A DNA stretch of 64,000 nucleotides from Thermotoga sp. Mc24 (GCF_000784835.1 NZ_JSFH01000004.1:62001-126000), one strand, 5' to 3'. Shown: positions 35,883 to 44,782, counted from the stretch's first letter. Numbers and translations are program-made. Notes: generated from the letters alone by a model not told the origin.

Positions 35883-37310
35883 ATGGTCGTTATGTATTTT
35901 TTCTTTCCTGAAACGACAAACGTGGTGGTCGTTTCCGTTCTGAATTTTGTAGCGCTTTTTCTCTCGTTTTTCACACACTACACCAGCTCAAGAAAAGACG
36001 AGGATTTGAACGTCCTCACTTTTTCGTGTTTGCTTTCCTCTCTGTTTTCTCTCTTTTTTCTTCGAGTTTTCCTCATGAATCCAGAAAACGCGTGGATGTT
36101 TTTGAGTAGCTCCAAGCTGATCCTCGCTGAAGGTTTCTTTCTCTTCCTGATCGGGAAGAAAAAGAATTATTTCAAATGGCTCGTTGTTCTCATATTCGCA
36201 ATCCTTTTTGCTGTATCGGTCTTGAGATTCAATTTGGCTTTCTACTTCGAGAGCGCCTCGCTCGTTCTCTTTTTGCTTTTCCTCTTCATCAGGAAACCAC
36301 AGACAACACTCCTTTCAGTGAGTTTGTTTCTTTATTCCATTTCCTCGATCTTCTTTTACTTTTTCAGAAGTGCATACCCCTATCATGTAACATCGGGCAG
36401 CATCTTTTTGATGTGGCATTTCGTGAAAAAGTACGTGGAGACACCCAAAAAAGAAGCGGAAAAGCTCTCAAAGGAACTCGGAATCCCTCCCGAACGAATC
36501 TCTTCTGTCGTCACGAACCTTTACAATTTTCTCATCGAAGTCCTGCGAATCATACCGGAAATTTTGCGTGAGGAAGATCAAAACAGAGTGAGAGAGATCT
36601 TCAACAAATATTTTTCGCAAGAATTGTCCTCATGCTTTCCAGAGTTAAGAGACACTTTTTCGAACTTTGTCGAGGAGTACGTATCTTTCCTGGAAGAAAA
36701 ACAAAAATTCCAGGACATGTACGTTGTACTCACCAAAAACCTCGCACACAATTTGAAAAACCCGGTGAATGCCATTTACGTGAGTGCTCAGCTCTTGAAA
36801 CGACAGTTCCCGGAGACCTCGCCCGTGGTTAGAAACATAGAAAAACTCTGCCACGAGATGACAGAAGAGATAGAAAGGATTCTCAAAGCGTCGATAGGAA
36901 GAAACGAAGTTCTGAGAAAAGATGACCTGGAAAAAGCCCTGGAGCCGCTTCTGGAAATGGCTCGGCTCAAGAACCTCGAAACAGATATCGAAATGGAATT
37001 CGACGAACTCGAAATCGACAGAGATGCTTTCCTCGCACTGGTCACGAACCTGTTTTCGAACGCGGTGAAGTACACTTCCTCCGGAAGAGTGGCTCTCAAA
37101 ATAGAAAAGAAAAATGATAAAATCAACTTGCGTGTTTCCGACACAGGACCGGGGCTGAAAGAACAGAACGGATTTGGACTATTCACAGTGAAGAAACTGG
37201 TGAACTATCTGAAGGGTTCGATGGAGGTCATAAAAAAGGATGGTACCACATTCATAATAACCCTTCCCCTCAGGAGGGATAAAAATGACAGTACTGATCG
37301 TAGAGGATGA
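35883..37310 (+). CDS. Membrane sensor histidine kinase
   Basis: A 475-residue kinase. The first 170 residues hold about six hydrophobic helices with short loops and no periplasmic sensor domain, suggesting membrane or intramembrane sensing. A cytoplasmic helical linker follows, then an H box LAHNLKNPVNAIYVSAQLL (phospho-acceptor His), N box LVTNLFSNAVKYTSSG, G1 VSDTGPGL and G2 GFGLFTVKKL. The start is uncertain: ATG 35883 and ATG 35892 both lack a clear ribosome site. It overlaps the downstream response-regulator gene by 26 bases, so the two form a pair. Ligand unknown. Confidence 0.88.
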   Translation: MVVMYFFFPETTNVVVVSVLNFVALFLSFFTHYTSSRKDEDLNVLTFSCLLSSLFSLFFLRVFLMNPENAWMFLSSSKLILAEGFFLFLIGKKKNYFKWLVVLIFAILFAVSVLRFNLAFYFESASLVLFLLFLFIRKPQTTLLSVSLFLYSISSIFFYFFRSAYPYHVTSGSIFLMWHFVKKYVETPKKEAEKLSKELGIPPERISSVVTNLYNFLIEVLRIIPEILREEDQNRVREIFNKYFSQELSSCFPELRDTFSNFVEEYVSFLEEKQKFQDMYVVLTKNLAHNLKNPVNAIYVSAQLLKRQFPETSPVVRNIEKLCHEMTEEIERILKASIGRNEVLRKDDLEKALEPLLEMARLKNLETDIEMEFDELEIDRDAFLALVTNLFSNAVKYTSSGRVALKIEKKNDKINLRVSDTGPGLKEQNGFGLFTVKKLVNYLKGSMEVIKKDGTTFIITLPLRRDKNDSTDRRG

Positions 37311-38391
37311 TGACATCACACGGGAAGCCATGGGACAGTATCTGAAACTCTCAGGCATCGACGTGATCGAAGCAGAAAACGGAGAGAAAGCCGTCGAACT
37401 TTCGAAAGACGTCGATGTCGCACTGGTGGATGTGATGCTTCCAGGGATGAGTGGAATAGAAGTGGTGAACAAGATAAAAGCGAAGAATCCATCCTGTGTG
37501 GTCTTCGTCGTAACTGCGTATGACGACACCGGAATAATAAAAAAATGTGTGGAGGTGGGAACCGACGATTTTATTAAAAAACCTGTCAATCTCGAACTTT
37601 TGAGACTGAAAATAACCCACGCCCTCAGAAACAGAGTCTTTCATCTGTACAGAAACAGCTATCTGAAATCGTTGAAGAAAAAACTTTTCCTTTTGGAAAA
37701 AACTGCGGAGGAGTTCTTCACAGAATACGAAGACTTTCTCTTCGAAGTTCTGGAAATACTGAACATGCTTTCCGAATACAGGGACATGGAGACACACAAA
37801 CACACAGAGAGGGTTGGATGGCTCTCAGGAAGGATCGCTGAAGAGATGGGAATGAGCGAGGTTTTCGTCACAGAGATTCAGTTCGCTGCTCCCCTCCACG
37901 ATATTGGAAAGATCGGAATACCCGATAGAATTCTGTTGAAGCCCGGTATTCTCACACCGGAAGAGTTCGAAATCATGAAACAGCACACCACCATCGGATT
38001 CAGAATCCTCAGCCGGAGCAACTCCCCTATCCTTCAACTCGGAGCGGAGATCGCTCTCACGCACCACGAAAGATGGAATGGGGCCGGGTATCCCAGGGGA
38101 CTGAAGGGGAGAGAAATACCCATTTCTGGTCTCATCGTAGCGGTGGCGGACAGTTTCGACGCCATGGTTTCCAAAAGACCCTACAAAAACCCAAAACCAC
38201 TTGAAGAAGCGTTCAGAGAGATAGAATCCCTCTCCGGAAAGCTCTATTCACCAGAAGTAGTCGAAGCCTTCCTGAAACTGGAAAAAGAAATAACTGATGT
38301 CTACAGGAGGGAGAAGGATGAAGATACCTCCAACAACGGCAGGCGTTCACATCAGAGCTCCTCTGGAGAAGGTGTGGAGGGTATTCGTTAA
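37285..38391 (+). CDS. Response regulator with HD-GYP domain (c-di-GMP phosphodiesterase type)
   Basis: A 368-residue protein: receiver domain at residues 1-120 with acidic pocket EDDD, phospho-Asp in VALVDVMLPGMSG, the Thr in VVTAYD and Lys in IKKPV; a coiled linker; then an HD-GYP domain with HTERVG, the metal motif APLHDIGKIGIPDRIL, HHERWNGAGYPRGLKGREIP and ADSFDAM. These residues indicate hydrolysis of cyclic di-GMP. It begins within the kinase gene after CAGGAGGGATAAAA. Its tail, rich in Ser, Asn and Gly, overlaps the next gene by 74 bases and looks unconserved. Confidence 0.92.
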   Translation: MTVLIVEDDDITREAMGQYLKLSGIDVIEAENGEKAVELSKDVDVALVDVMLPGMSGIEVVNKIKAKNPSCVVFVVTAYDDTGIIKKCVEVGTDDFIKKPVNLELLRLKITHALRNRVFHLYRNSYLKSLKKKLFLLEKTAEEFFTEYEDFLFEVLEILNMLSEYRDMETHKHTERVGWLSGRIAEEMGMSEVFVTEIQFAAPLHDIGKIGIPDRILLKPGILTPEEFEIMKQHTTIGFRILSRSNSPILQLGAEIALTHHERWNGAGYPRGLKGREIPISGLIVAVADSFDAMVSKRPYKNPKPLEEAFREIESLSGKLYSPEVVEAFLKLEKEITDVYRREKDEDTSNNGRRSHQSSSGEGVEGIR

Positions 38392-38767
38392 CGAAAACGG
38401 CTGGGACGGCTGGTTCACCGATGGTATGAAGATGGAACTCAAAGAAGGGGGAAAGATCTTCTTCAGGTGGTTCAGAAAAACGTTCGGGGAGGAAGTGACG
38501 GACGAAGGCATCATCCATAGGTTAGAACCCCCCAATCTCATAGAGTTCTCCTGGAACACATACGAAGATGGATTCAGATCCCGCGTCAAGATGGAGTTCT
38601 TCCCTTCAAGCTACACCGGCACCTGGGTTCAAGTGGAAGACCACACAATTGTCCTCAACGAAGAGGACATGAAAATAAAGCTCGAGTGTGCAGTCGGATG
38701 GGGAGAAATGTTGACCCTCGCGAAGATATGGATAGAATACGGGATATCAACTCTCGAGAACCCTTGA
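38318..38767 (+). CDS. SRPBCC / AHSA1-family protein
   Basis: A 149-residue START-like (Bet v1 fold) domain protein: IRAPLEKVWRVFVNENGWDGWFTDGM, a short beta-rich middle, RLEPPNLIEFSW, and a C-terminal helix with VGWGEMLTLAKIW. Such proteins bind hydrophobic ligands or Hsp90-like partners; no specific role can be given. ATG 38318 with AGGAGGGAGAAGG is inside the end of the response-regulator gene. The 3' end overlaps convergent glmM by 21 bases. Confidence 0.8.
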   Translation: MKIPPTTAGVHIRAPLEKVWRVFVNENGWDGWFTDGMKMELKEGGKIFFRWFRKTFGEEVTDEGIIHRLEPPNLIEFSWNTYEDGFRSRVKMEFFPSSYTGTWVQVEDHTIVLNEEDMKIKLECAVGWGEMLTLAKIWIEYGISTLENP

Positions 38768-40036
38768 AATCTCCTCCACGATCTTTTCTATCTCCTCTCT
38801 GTCTTTCCCTTCAACCGTGATTCTTATAACGGGCTCTGTACCGGACGGTCTTATCACCACACGGTAACCTCTGGAAGTGCTTTCCTCAACGATCTTTCTC
38901 AAATTCTCATTTTCAAGGGACATGCTCTCTGTTCTTTTCACATTCTTCGTGATCTGCGGATAATCTGGTATCTCTTTCGCAAAATCAGAAAGCTTTCTTC
39001 CTGATTGCTTGAGGATTCTCATCAGCTCCAAAGCGGTTATTAAACCATCTCCCGTGGTGCTTCTGTCGAAGATTATTATGTGACCGGATCTTTCTCCTCC
39101 CAGATTCGCTCCGCTTTCAAGCATCTTTTCAAGGACGTATTTATCTCCTACTTTCGTTCGAAGAAGCTTTATTCCCCTTTCTTTGAGAAAATCTTCGAGG
39201 CCTCCATTCGTCATAATGGTACCCACCACAGTATCACTGCTTAGACGCCCTTCTTCTTTCAACCAAACTGCGAGGATCCCTATGATCCTATCCCCGTTTA
39301 CAACGTTTCTCTCTTCGTCTATAGCTATCACACGGTCTCCATCACCATCGAAGGTGAATCCTACCTTCCCGTTCTTCATCTCTTCAGCCAAAAACCTGGG
39401 ATGAGTGGCGCCACACCCTTGATTTATGAGAAGTCCGTCATGGGAGTCGTTGAACACCTCTACTTTTGCTCCAAGGAGTTCAAAAACCTCTTTAGCCGTT
39501 GTCGTGGTGGCACCGTTTGCGAGATCCAGGGATACCATCTCGCCTGTGAGATCGAGATCCCTGAACATTTCAAGGACCGCTCCAATATACATGTCCCTTC
39601 CTTCTTTGAACGATTTTATCCTGCCGACAATTGATCGAACCGGGAAACTCTCGTTCTCTAGTTTCTTCTCTATCTCCGCTTCCATCTCGTCCGGTATCTT
39701 GTATCCACCCTTCAGCACCTTTATACCGTTGTATTCTGGAGGATTGTGAGAAGCCGAAATGACAACACCGAACGACCTGGTGATCCTCGTGAGGAGAGCC
39801 ACCGCTGGTGTTGGAATGATGCCGCACAGAAGGACGTCCACCCCCATAGACGTGAGGCCAGCGGAAATAGCCGCCTCGAGCGAATCCCCCGAAACTCTCG
39901 TGTCCTTTCCCACAATGACTCTTCCTTCTCCGACAATCTCTCCCAGCGCTTTGCCCACCTTGAAGGCCAGCTCATCTGTGAGTGTTTCACCAAAGATTCC
40001 CCTTATTCCGTCGGTTCCGAAGTATTTCACCCTCAT
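38747..40036 (-). CDS. glmM: Phosphoglucosamine mutase
   Basis: Interconverts glucosamine 6- and 1-phosphate for peptidoglycan precursors. The 429-residue protein starts MRVKYFGTDGIRGIFGETLT, has the phosphoserine loop VVISASHNPPEYNGIK, the metal loop TFDGDGDRV, the sugar loop GGERSGH and the phosphate loop IRPSGTEPVIRI. It starts in an ATGA overlap with the nitrilase-family gene and has GGGGAGG upstream. Confidence 0.95.
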   Translation of the reverse strand: MRVKYFGTDGIRGIFGETLTDELAFKVGKALGEIVGEGRVIVGKDTRVSGDSLEAAISAGLTSMGVDVLLCGIIPTPAVALLTRITRSFGVVISASHNPPEYNGIKVLKGGYKIPDEMEAEIEKKLENESFPVRSIVGRIKSFKEGRDMYIGAVLEMFRDLDLTGEMVSLDLANGATTTTAKEVFELLGAKVEVFNDSHDGLLINQGCGATHPRFLAEEMKNGKVGFTFDGDGDRVIAIDEERNVVNGDRIIGILAVWLKEEGRLSSDTVVGTIMTNGGLEDFLKERGIKLLRTKVGDKYVLEKMLESGANLGGERSGHIIIFDRSTTGDGLITALELMRILKQSGRKLSDFAKEIPDYPQITKNVKRTESMSLENENLRKIVEESTSRGYRVVIRPSGTEPVIRITVEGKDREEIEKIVEEISRVLES

Positions 40037-40836
40037 AACCTCCCCTTCTGAAGCGTGTAAAGGTGGGACATGTAGTTTCTAAGGTAAGCGTGAGAATCTC
40101 CTTCTTCGTCGTATCTGTAATGATAAACAGCATCTAGATCGAGATCTTCACAGATCAAACCTTCACCGCTCTCTATCTCGTTCATAACCTTTCCGTTTGG
40201 ACCCACTATCCTCGTTCTTCCGACGAATTCCACAAAACCTTCGCCGCACATGGAGGATGCCACAAGGAAAACTCCGTTCTCAACTGCCCTGGATCTCGTG
40301 GCAACATCGTACGTGTGCCCCCGAGCCTTCCCAAAAGCAAAGGCTGAGAGAATCACTTTACTCCCTTTGAATGTTAAAATACGTGATATTTCAGGGAAGC
40401 CGATCTCATAACAGATCAACGTGCCAAAAACTACCCCTCTGTAAGAAAACACAAGAAAATACTCCCCAGGTTCAAAGACGTTTTTCTCTCCACGAAAGAG
40501 ATGTGTTTTATCGTAGAAAAGCAATTCCTTTTTCTTCTTGAAAATCACAAGCGAGTTTCTGAGCTTTCCCAGAACGATCCTTGGTGTACCAACAGCTATC
40601 AGTATCTGTCCTTCCCTTGAAAGCTTCAAGAGCTTTTTCTTTGCGACTTCTGAAAAAAACAAGGCTCCCCTTTTCAGAATCGCCTCGTCCCAGGTGTACC
40701 CACTGATTGTGAGCTCCGGAAAGACAACGACTTCGGCTCCTTCCGAAACAGCCATCTCTATGAACTGTTCTATTCTCTCCAGATTTCCTTCGAAGTCACC
40801 GATCGCTGGTAACATCTGTACTGCCGCCACTCGCAA
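40033..40836 (-). CDS. Carbon-nitrogen hydrolase (nitrilase superfamily)
   Basis: Amidase of the nitrilase superfamily; substrate unknown. The Glu-Lys-Cys triad appears in VVFPELTISGYTW, FYDKTHLF and TLICYEIGFPE. The start is taken as TTG 40836, which has AGGAAGGTG seven bases upstream and gives the family-like N-terminus MRVAAVQMLP, 267 residues; a TTG at 40857 would add seven residues. It overlaps the end of the radical-SAM gene and the start of glmM. A NAD synthetase glutaminase-like role is possible, as similar sequences occur fused to NadE, but is not shown. Confidence 0.88.
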   Translation of the reverse strand: MRVAAVQMLPAIGDFEGNLERIEQFIEMAVSEGAEVVVFPELTISGYTWDEAILKRGALFFSEVAKKKLLKLSREGQILIAVGTPRIVLGKLRNSLVIFKKKKELLFYDKTHLFRGEKNVFEPGEYFLVFSYRGVVFGTLICYEIGFPEISRILTFKGSKVILSAFAFGKARGHTYDVATRSRAVENGVFLVASSMCGEGFVEFVGRTRIVGPNGKVMNEIESGEGLICEDLDLDAVYHYRYDEEGDSHAYLRNYMSHLYTLQKGRL

Positions 40837-41989
40837 TTTCGTACACCTTCCTCGCAAGCATTTCCTGCTTCATCCAGTAACCGTCGAGAATACCCTTTGA
40901 AGCGAGCCTCCCCAGAAATTTGTAATGAACCTCTGTGAGTCTTCCGGGCCCAGCATTGAAAAGTTCCGTCCCGGGAAGCGGCATGAAGGTGTGCGCATGG
41001 ATCTTTGCGCCGTATCTCTCCACTATTTTAACAATAAAGCTGAAAGTTTTCTCCACATCCTCTTCCGTTTCGAACGGGAAGCCGAATATGAAATCAACGT
41101 GTGGAATAAAACCGTGAAGAGAGATCTTTTCTATCGCTTCCTCTACCTGTTCAACCGTGTGGCCACGCTTTATGATCTTCAAGATCCTGTCGCTTCCGCT
41201 CTGGGCACCTATCACTATGGAACGGTTGTTGACGTACTTTTTCACCACTTTGAGTACTTCGTCGGTCACAGACTCTGGCCTCACTTCGGAAGGAAACGTT
41301 CCGAAATATATTTCTTCGATACCAACCCTTTTGAGTCCATACAGGAGTTCTTCTATCTTCTCTACATTGGGTGTTACTCCATTCTTCGAACCATAGCCGA
41401 AGGAGTTGGGAGCTATGAAACGAGCGAGCTTCCTTCCGTGTTTCACACCGAGTTTCGCGTAGTGAACAACGACGTCCACATCACGGTGTCTCACCTGTCT
41501 TCCAGCGATGATCGGTGTCTGACAGTACGCACAAGAAAACGGGCATCCCCTCGTGATTTCGATGGGCATGTAGATTCCTTTCGAAGGTAGGAAAGGTGAG
41601 TAGTGGTTCAAGTTGACTCTCTTTGAGATACCATCGAAGATCTTTTTTCTCTCCCCCATCAAGAACCTCAAAATATTCTCCTCTCCATCCCCCGTGAAAA
41701 CGTGATCGAATCCCATTCTCAAGCAACCCTCTGGATCGGCTGTCACATGTGGCCCTCCCGCGATGAGCGTATATTCCCGTTCTTTCAATGTTCTGACCTC
41801 TTCTCTGACGATATCAAGGTCAAAGCTCATGAAAGAATAGGCAACGATGGTCTCTTCTGGGGGGAACTTTTTTATTTCCTCAAACTTCACAGGTCTTGCT
41901 TCCACATCGAGGTGTCTGCTGTATATGGTTGAAAGAAGGGCCGCGAGACTGTACCAGTTATTCTTCATCTCTCTGAAGAGAATATACAT
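40796..41989 (-). CDS. B12-binding/radical SAM protein (MJ1487-like)
   Basis: A 397-residue radical SAM enzyme. The N-terminal part has a cobalamin-binding-like Rossmann region (LIAGGPHVTADPEG), followed by the [4Fe-4S]/SAM motif RGCPFSCAYCQTP at about residue 150, GAQSGSDRILKIIKRGH and the HVDFIFGFPFETEEDVE segment. This arrangement matches the B12-binding radical SAM family seen in archaea and Thermotogales; the reaction is not known. ATG 41989 has a GAGGTGG site; it overlaps holA by 32 bases. Confidence 0.85.
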   Translation of the reverse strand: MYILFREMKNNWYSLAALLSTIYSRHLDVEARPVKFEEIKKFPPEETIVAYSFMSFDLDIVREEVRTLKEREYTLIAGGPHVTADPEGCLRMGFDHVFTGDGEENILRFLMGERKKIFDGISKRVNLNHYSPFLPSKGIYMPIEITRGCPFSCAYCQTPIIAGRQVRHRDVDVVVHYAKLGVKHGRKLARFIAPNSFGYGSKNGVTPNVEKIEELLYGLKRVGIEEIYFGTFPSEVRPESVTDEVLKVVKKYVNNRSIVIGAQSGSDRILKIIKRGHTVEQVEEAIEKISLHGFIPHVDFIFGFPFETEEDVEKTFSFIVKIVERYGAKIHAHTFMPLPGTELFNAGPGRLTEVHYKFLGRLASKGILDGYWMKQEMLARKVYEIASGGSTDVTSDR

Positions 41990-42932
41990 CCAGCGCCACC
42001 TCTTCTATGAACTCGTGGAAGAACGGTTTTGGATCTTCTTCACTTTTCACGGCTCTGTCCAGATCGTAGAGATCTCTCAGTATTTTTCTAACCTTTTTCA
42101 CATCGTAGTAGAGGAGGTGATTTATCACCTTGAATTTCCAGGTCTTAAAGGAGAAACCGAGAAAACGTGCCACACGAGGAACGGGAATTCCCAGCTCTTT
42201 GGACACCCTGGACACATCAGGCCAGGTGTAGTATCTTTTCTTTGTCACAAGAACGAGGATTTTGAAGAGATCCAGGAAGTGATTCGCAAGGACAGTGGCA
42301 ATCACCACGGGCTCTGTGGTTTTCCACAACTGCGACAGAAGAGAGTGAGCGATCTTCCTTTTTCCTTCGGAAACGGCAAAGCAAAAATCATCGTATCCCG
42401 GAGTCTGATAGGTGAAAACGACCTCTTCCACGTCTTCTACCGTTATCTTTTTGTCCTCAGAATAAGCTTTCAGCTTCTCAATCTCCATTTCTATGATCAG
42501 ATCATTCGTTCCGATCTTGGAAAAAAACAGCTGAAGGGCATCTTTATCGATGAGCAAACCGTTCTCCCTGAAGCGCTTTTCTATCCATTCCAACCATTTG
42601 TCCGTTTCCCACGGTTTTGGAAGCTCCAGCGCTACTCCCTTTCCACCTGTTTTTTGCGAACGGATGAAGATATGAACGTCTTCCGGTACATTTTTCAAAA
42701 GTTCAACGAGACGCTTCTGTTCCTGCGCCTTCCACTCATCAAAATTAACGATGTCTATGATCGTCTTGTTAGAAAAGATTGTCTTTGTTCTAAGTAAAGA
42801 CCTTATGAAATCGATCTTGTCGGGATCCTCCGGATGGATCCTTATGTACTCCACATTACCATCCCTCAGGAGTTTCTTTATCAATTCTTCTTTCTGAGTC
42901 TCTGCAGTGCCTGTGAGAAACGTGACCGGCAT
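41958..42932 (-). CDS. holA: DNA polymerase III delta subunit (HolA-like)
   Basis: Clamp-loader delta subunit, which opens the sliding clamp. The 324-residue sequence has a divergent AAA+ domain lacking Walker motifs (PVTFLTGTAETQKEELIKKL), SLLRTKTIFSNKTIIDIVN, and a helical C-terminal domain (LANHFLDLFKILVLV and VINHLLYYDVKKVRKI), as in delta. ATG 42932 follows GAGGTGATTGT. Sequence identity among delta subunits is low, so the call rests on pattern and length. Confidence 0.78.
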   Translation of the reverse strand: MPVTFLTGTAETQKEELIKKLLRDGNVEYIRIHPEDPDKIDFIRSLLRTKTIFSNKTIIDIVNFDEWKAQEQKRLVELLKNVPEDVHIFIRSQKTGGKGVALELPKPWETDKWLEWIEKRFRENGLLIDKDALQLFFSKIGTNDLIIEMEIEKLKAYSEDKKITVEDVEEVVFTYQTPGYDDFCFAVSEGKRKIAHSLLSQLWKTTEPVVIATVLANHFLDLFKILVLVTKKRYYTWPDVSRVSKELGIPVPRVARFLGFSFKTWKFKVINHLLYYDVKKVRKILRDLYDLDRAVKSEEDPKPFFHEFIEEVALDVYSLQRDEE

Positions 42933-42964
42933 ACAATCACCTCTCATGGTGATTTTAACACGCT

Positions 42965-42992
42965 TTGAGAAACAATTTCAAAGTGTTATCAT
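42965..42992 (+). promoter_or_regulatory. Candidate promoter for the lipoprotein gene
   Basis: TTGAGA (42965-42970), 16-base spacer, TATCAT (42987-42992), about 12 bases before an AAGGAGGTGA ribosome site at 43001-43010. Confidence 0.5.
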
Positions 42993-43014
42993 TCAGAGAG
43001 AAGGAGGTGAAAAT

Positions 43015-43584
43015 ATGAAAAAGGTGCTCACCTGGTTGGCTCTGATCACAGCTGGTATTCTCATGCTGGTTTCCGGATGTATCCCGGTGCCTATCCCCAT
43101 CGACCTTGGGAACCCCGGTATCGAACCTCAGGTGTTCGAAGTACCAGCGGGAAGTTCTACTACACTAGAAGCAAGGTGGACAAGCTTCACGATCAAAGCA
43201 GAAGATGTGAAAAGCGCGCAGCAAAGTGCGGGAGTTCCTGGAACAGTACATTTCCACAACATCGAAGTGTCTGGAAAGATCACAGTTGAAGGAAGCCTCA
43301 CATTTAATGGTTTCATAGATTTTTCACTTGAAGAACCAACGTCCATTCCAGAGACTGGAGATGTGAATATCGATATAGATACTTCTCAAAAAACCGAATA
43401 CTCTCTTTCCATCTCCGCCAACGACTCAAGCGCCTTGAAAGCAGCACTCGACAAGATAAACAACGGCGAAGATGTCACTCTATGGGTGATTTTTGGTCAA
43501 AACGAATACGAGTCCACCACTGATGCCACCGTCACGGTCACCATCACCAACGTGAGGCTCTGGGTCACCTGGACCGCCTGGTAA
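43015..43584 (+). CDS. Orphan lipoprotein, beta-rich, unknown function
   Basis: A 189-residue exported lipoprotein: signal peptide MKKVLTWLALITAGILMLVSGC with lipobox LVSGC, then a Pro-rich tether (IPVPIPIDLGNPG) and an acidic, Thr/Ser-rich domain that looks beta-stranded, with little charge clustering and terminal TVTVTITNVRLWVTWTAW. I do not recognise a family. The gene stands alone between divergent holA and a convergent small regulator gene, with its own promoter, a very strong ribosome site and a terminator, which suggests good expression. Confidence 0.85.
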   Translation: MKKVLTWLALITAGILMLVSGCIPVPIPIDLGNPGIEPQVFEVPAGSSTTLEARWTSFTIKAEDVKSAQQSAGVPGTVHFHNIEVSGKITVEGSLTFNGFIDFSLEEPTSIPETGDVNIDIDTSQKTEYSLSISANDSSALKAALDKINNGEDVTLWVIFGQNEYESTTDATVTVTITNVRLWVTWTAW

Positions 43585-43589
43585 AACAA

Positions 43590-43612
43590 AAGCCCCTCTT
43601 TTCGAGGGGCTT
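43590..43612. terminator. Bidirectional terminator, lipoprotein / regulator
   Basis: AAGCCCCTC-TTTTC-GAGGGGCTT, a perfect 9-bp stem, between convergent genes whose stops are 27 bases apart; TTCATTCTTC follows on + and TTTGTTTTACC on -. Confidence 0.8.
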
Positions 43613-43890
43613 CATTCTTCATCGAATGAAAGTTCCATGTAGTCTGCTTTCACACCTGGAAGTTTGTTGAGTTTGTCACAGAGTTCTCTGTGCTGCTCAG
43701 GACTTCCCACAAGTTCAAGAACTATGAGACCCGCTTCTGAACAGTTGTCGAGAACACCATCATGGAGGCCGAGTCTTGTCTTGATCAGACAGCCCCAAGC
43801 CGTGAGAATCTTTTGAACTTTCTCTGCTGTTTCTCTTCTGTTTTCCACAAGGATTGCCATCACAGTTTTTATAGGAAGTTTTTCCGCCAC
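43612..43890 (-). CDS. Putative iron-only hydrogenase system regulator (TM1266-like, ACT/NikR-like fold)
   Basis: A 92-residue protein with the motif run ILVENRRETAEKVQKILTAW, CLIKTRLGLHDG and AGLIVLELVGSPEQ that I associate with the family named putative iron-only hydrogenase system regulator; the fold is a ferredoxin-like ACT domain without a DNA-binding domain. Start GTG 43890 with GGGGGTGATATC. It lies between the 5S rRNA gene and the orphan lipoprotein, far from the hydrogenase gene at 20.5 kb, so the regulatory name should be read with caution. Confidence 0.75.
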   Translation of the reverse strand: MAEKLPIKTVMAILVENRRETAEKVQKILTAWGCLIKTRLGLHDGVLDNCSEAGLIVLELVGSPEQHRELCDKLNKLPGVKADYMELSFDEE

Positions 43891-43910
43891 GATATCACCC
43901 CCTTGTTACT

Positions 43911-43916
43911 ATTATA
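43911..43916 (-). promoter_or_regulatory. -10 box of the regulator gene
   Basis: TATAAT in TTGTTATAATAG on the - strand, 20 bases upstream of the GTG start; the -35 region is a T-rich stretch with no clear hexamer. It lies just beyond the T-rich tail that follows 5S rRNA (GTTTTTTATAG, 43929-43939), which presumably ends the rRNA transcript. Confidence 0.45.
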
Positions 43917-43943
43917 ACAAAAGGTGATCTATAAAAAAACAAA

Positions 43944-44066
43944 TCCCCGGGCGCTACCTACTCTCGCATGGGGCTACCCCCATACTACCATCGGCCCAGG
44001 GCGGCTTAACGGCCGGGTTCGGAATGGAACCGGGTGTTTCCCGCCCCAGTATCGGCACCCGGGGAT
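43944..44066 (-). rRNA. rrf: 5S ribosomal RNA
   Basis: About 120 bases with a GC-rich terminal helix (TCCCCGGGTGCC with GGCGCCCGGGGA-like ends), the conserved GGGAAACACCCGGTTCCATTCCGAACC region split across loops B/C, and GTAGTATGGGG of arm D. It is the last gene of the rRNA operon; the terminal helix plus the T-rich tail may act as terminator. Ends are approximate by a few bases. Confidence 0.9.
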
Positions 44067-44073
44067 ACTTCGA

Positions 44074-44115
44074 AGGGTCACTGGAAACTGCATAGGGGAT
44101 TTCGGAGGTCAAGGC
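44074..44115 (-). repeat. 23S processing stem, 3' arm
   Basis: Inverted match to 47817-47862. On the RNA, CCTTGACCTCC-gaaa-TCCCCTATGCAGTTTCCAGTGACCC (split) pairs with the sequence before the 23S 5' end. The resulting stalk of more than 30 pairs with small bulges is the usual RNase III substrate that releases pre-23S. Confidence 0.9.
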
Positions 44116-44237
44116 CTCGGCCGATTAGTACCAGTGGGCTCAACGCCTTGCGGCGCTTACACCCCTGGCCTATCAAGGTCCTCTTCTCGGACCGGCCTTA
44201 CTCCCTTAACGGGATGGGAGGCCTAATCTTGGGGCGC

Positions 44238-44268
<31 letters not shown>

Positions 44269-44395
44269 GCTTAGGGGCATAGCTACCCGGCGTATGCCGC
44301 TGGCGCGACAGCCGGTACACCAGAGGCCCCCTCCTCCCGGTCCTCTCGTACAAGGGAGGACCCCCCTCAAGCCTCCTACGCCCGCGGCAGATAGG

Positions 44396-44430
<35 letters not shown>

Positions 44431-44438
44431 ACGTACCC

Positions 44439-44472
<34 letters not shown>

Positions 44473-44547
44473 GCTTCAGCCCCAGGATGGGATGAGCCGA
44501 CATCGAGGTGCCGAACCCCGCCGTCGATGTGAACTCTCGGGCGGGAC

Positions 44548-44587
<40 letters not shown>

Positions 44588-44747
44588 CGGCCCTTCCACA
44601 CGGGACCGCCGGGTCACTAGGGCCGGGTTTCCCCCCTGCTCGGCCTGTCGGCCTCGCAGTCAGGCCGGCTTATGCCCTTGCACTCTGCGGTGGATTTCCA
44701 ACCCACCTGAGCCGACCTTTGCACACCTCCGTTACCTTTTAGGAGGT

Positions 44748-44782
<35 letters not shown>

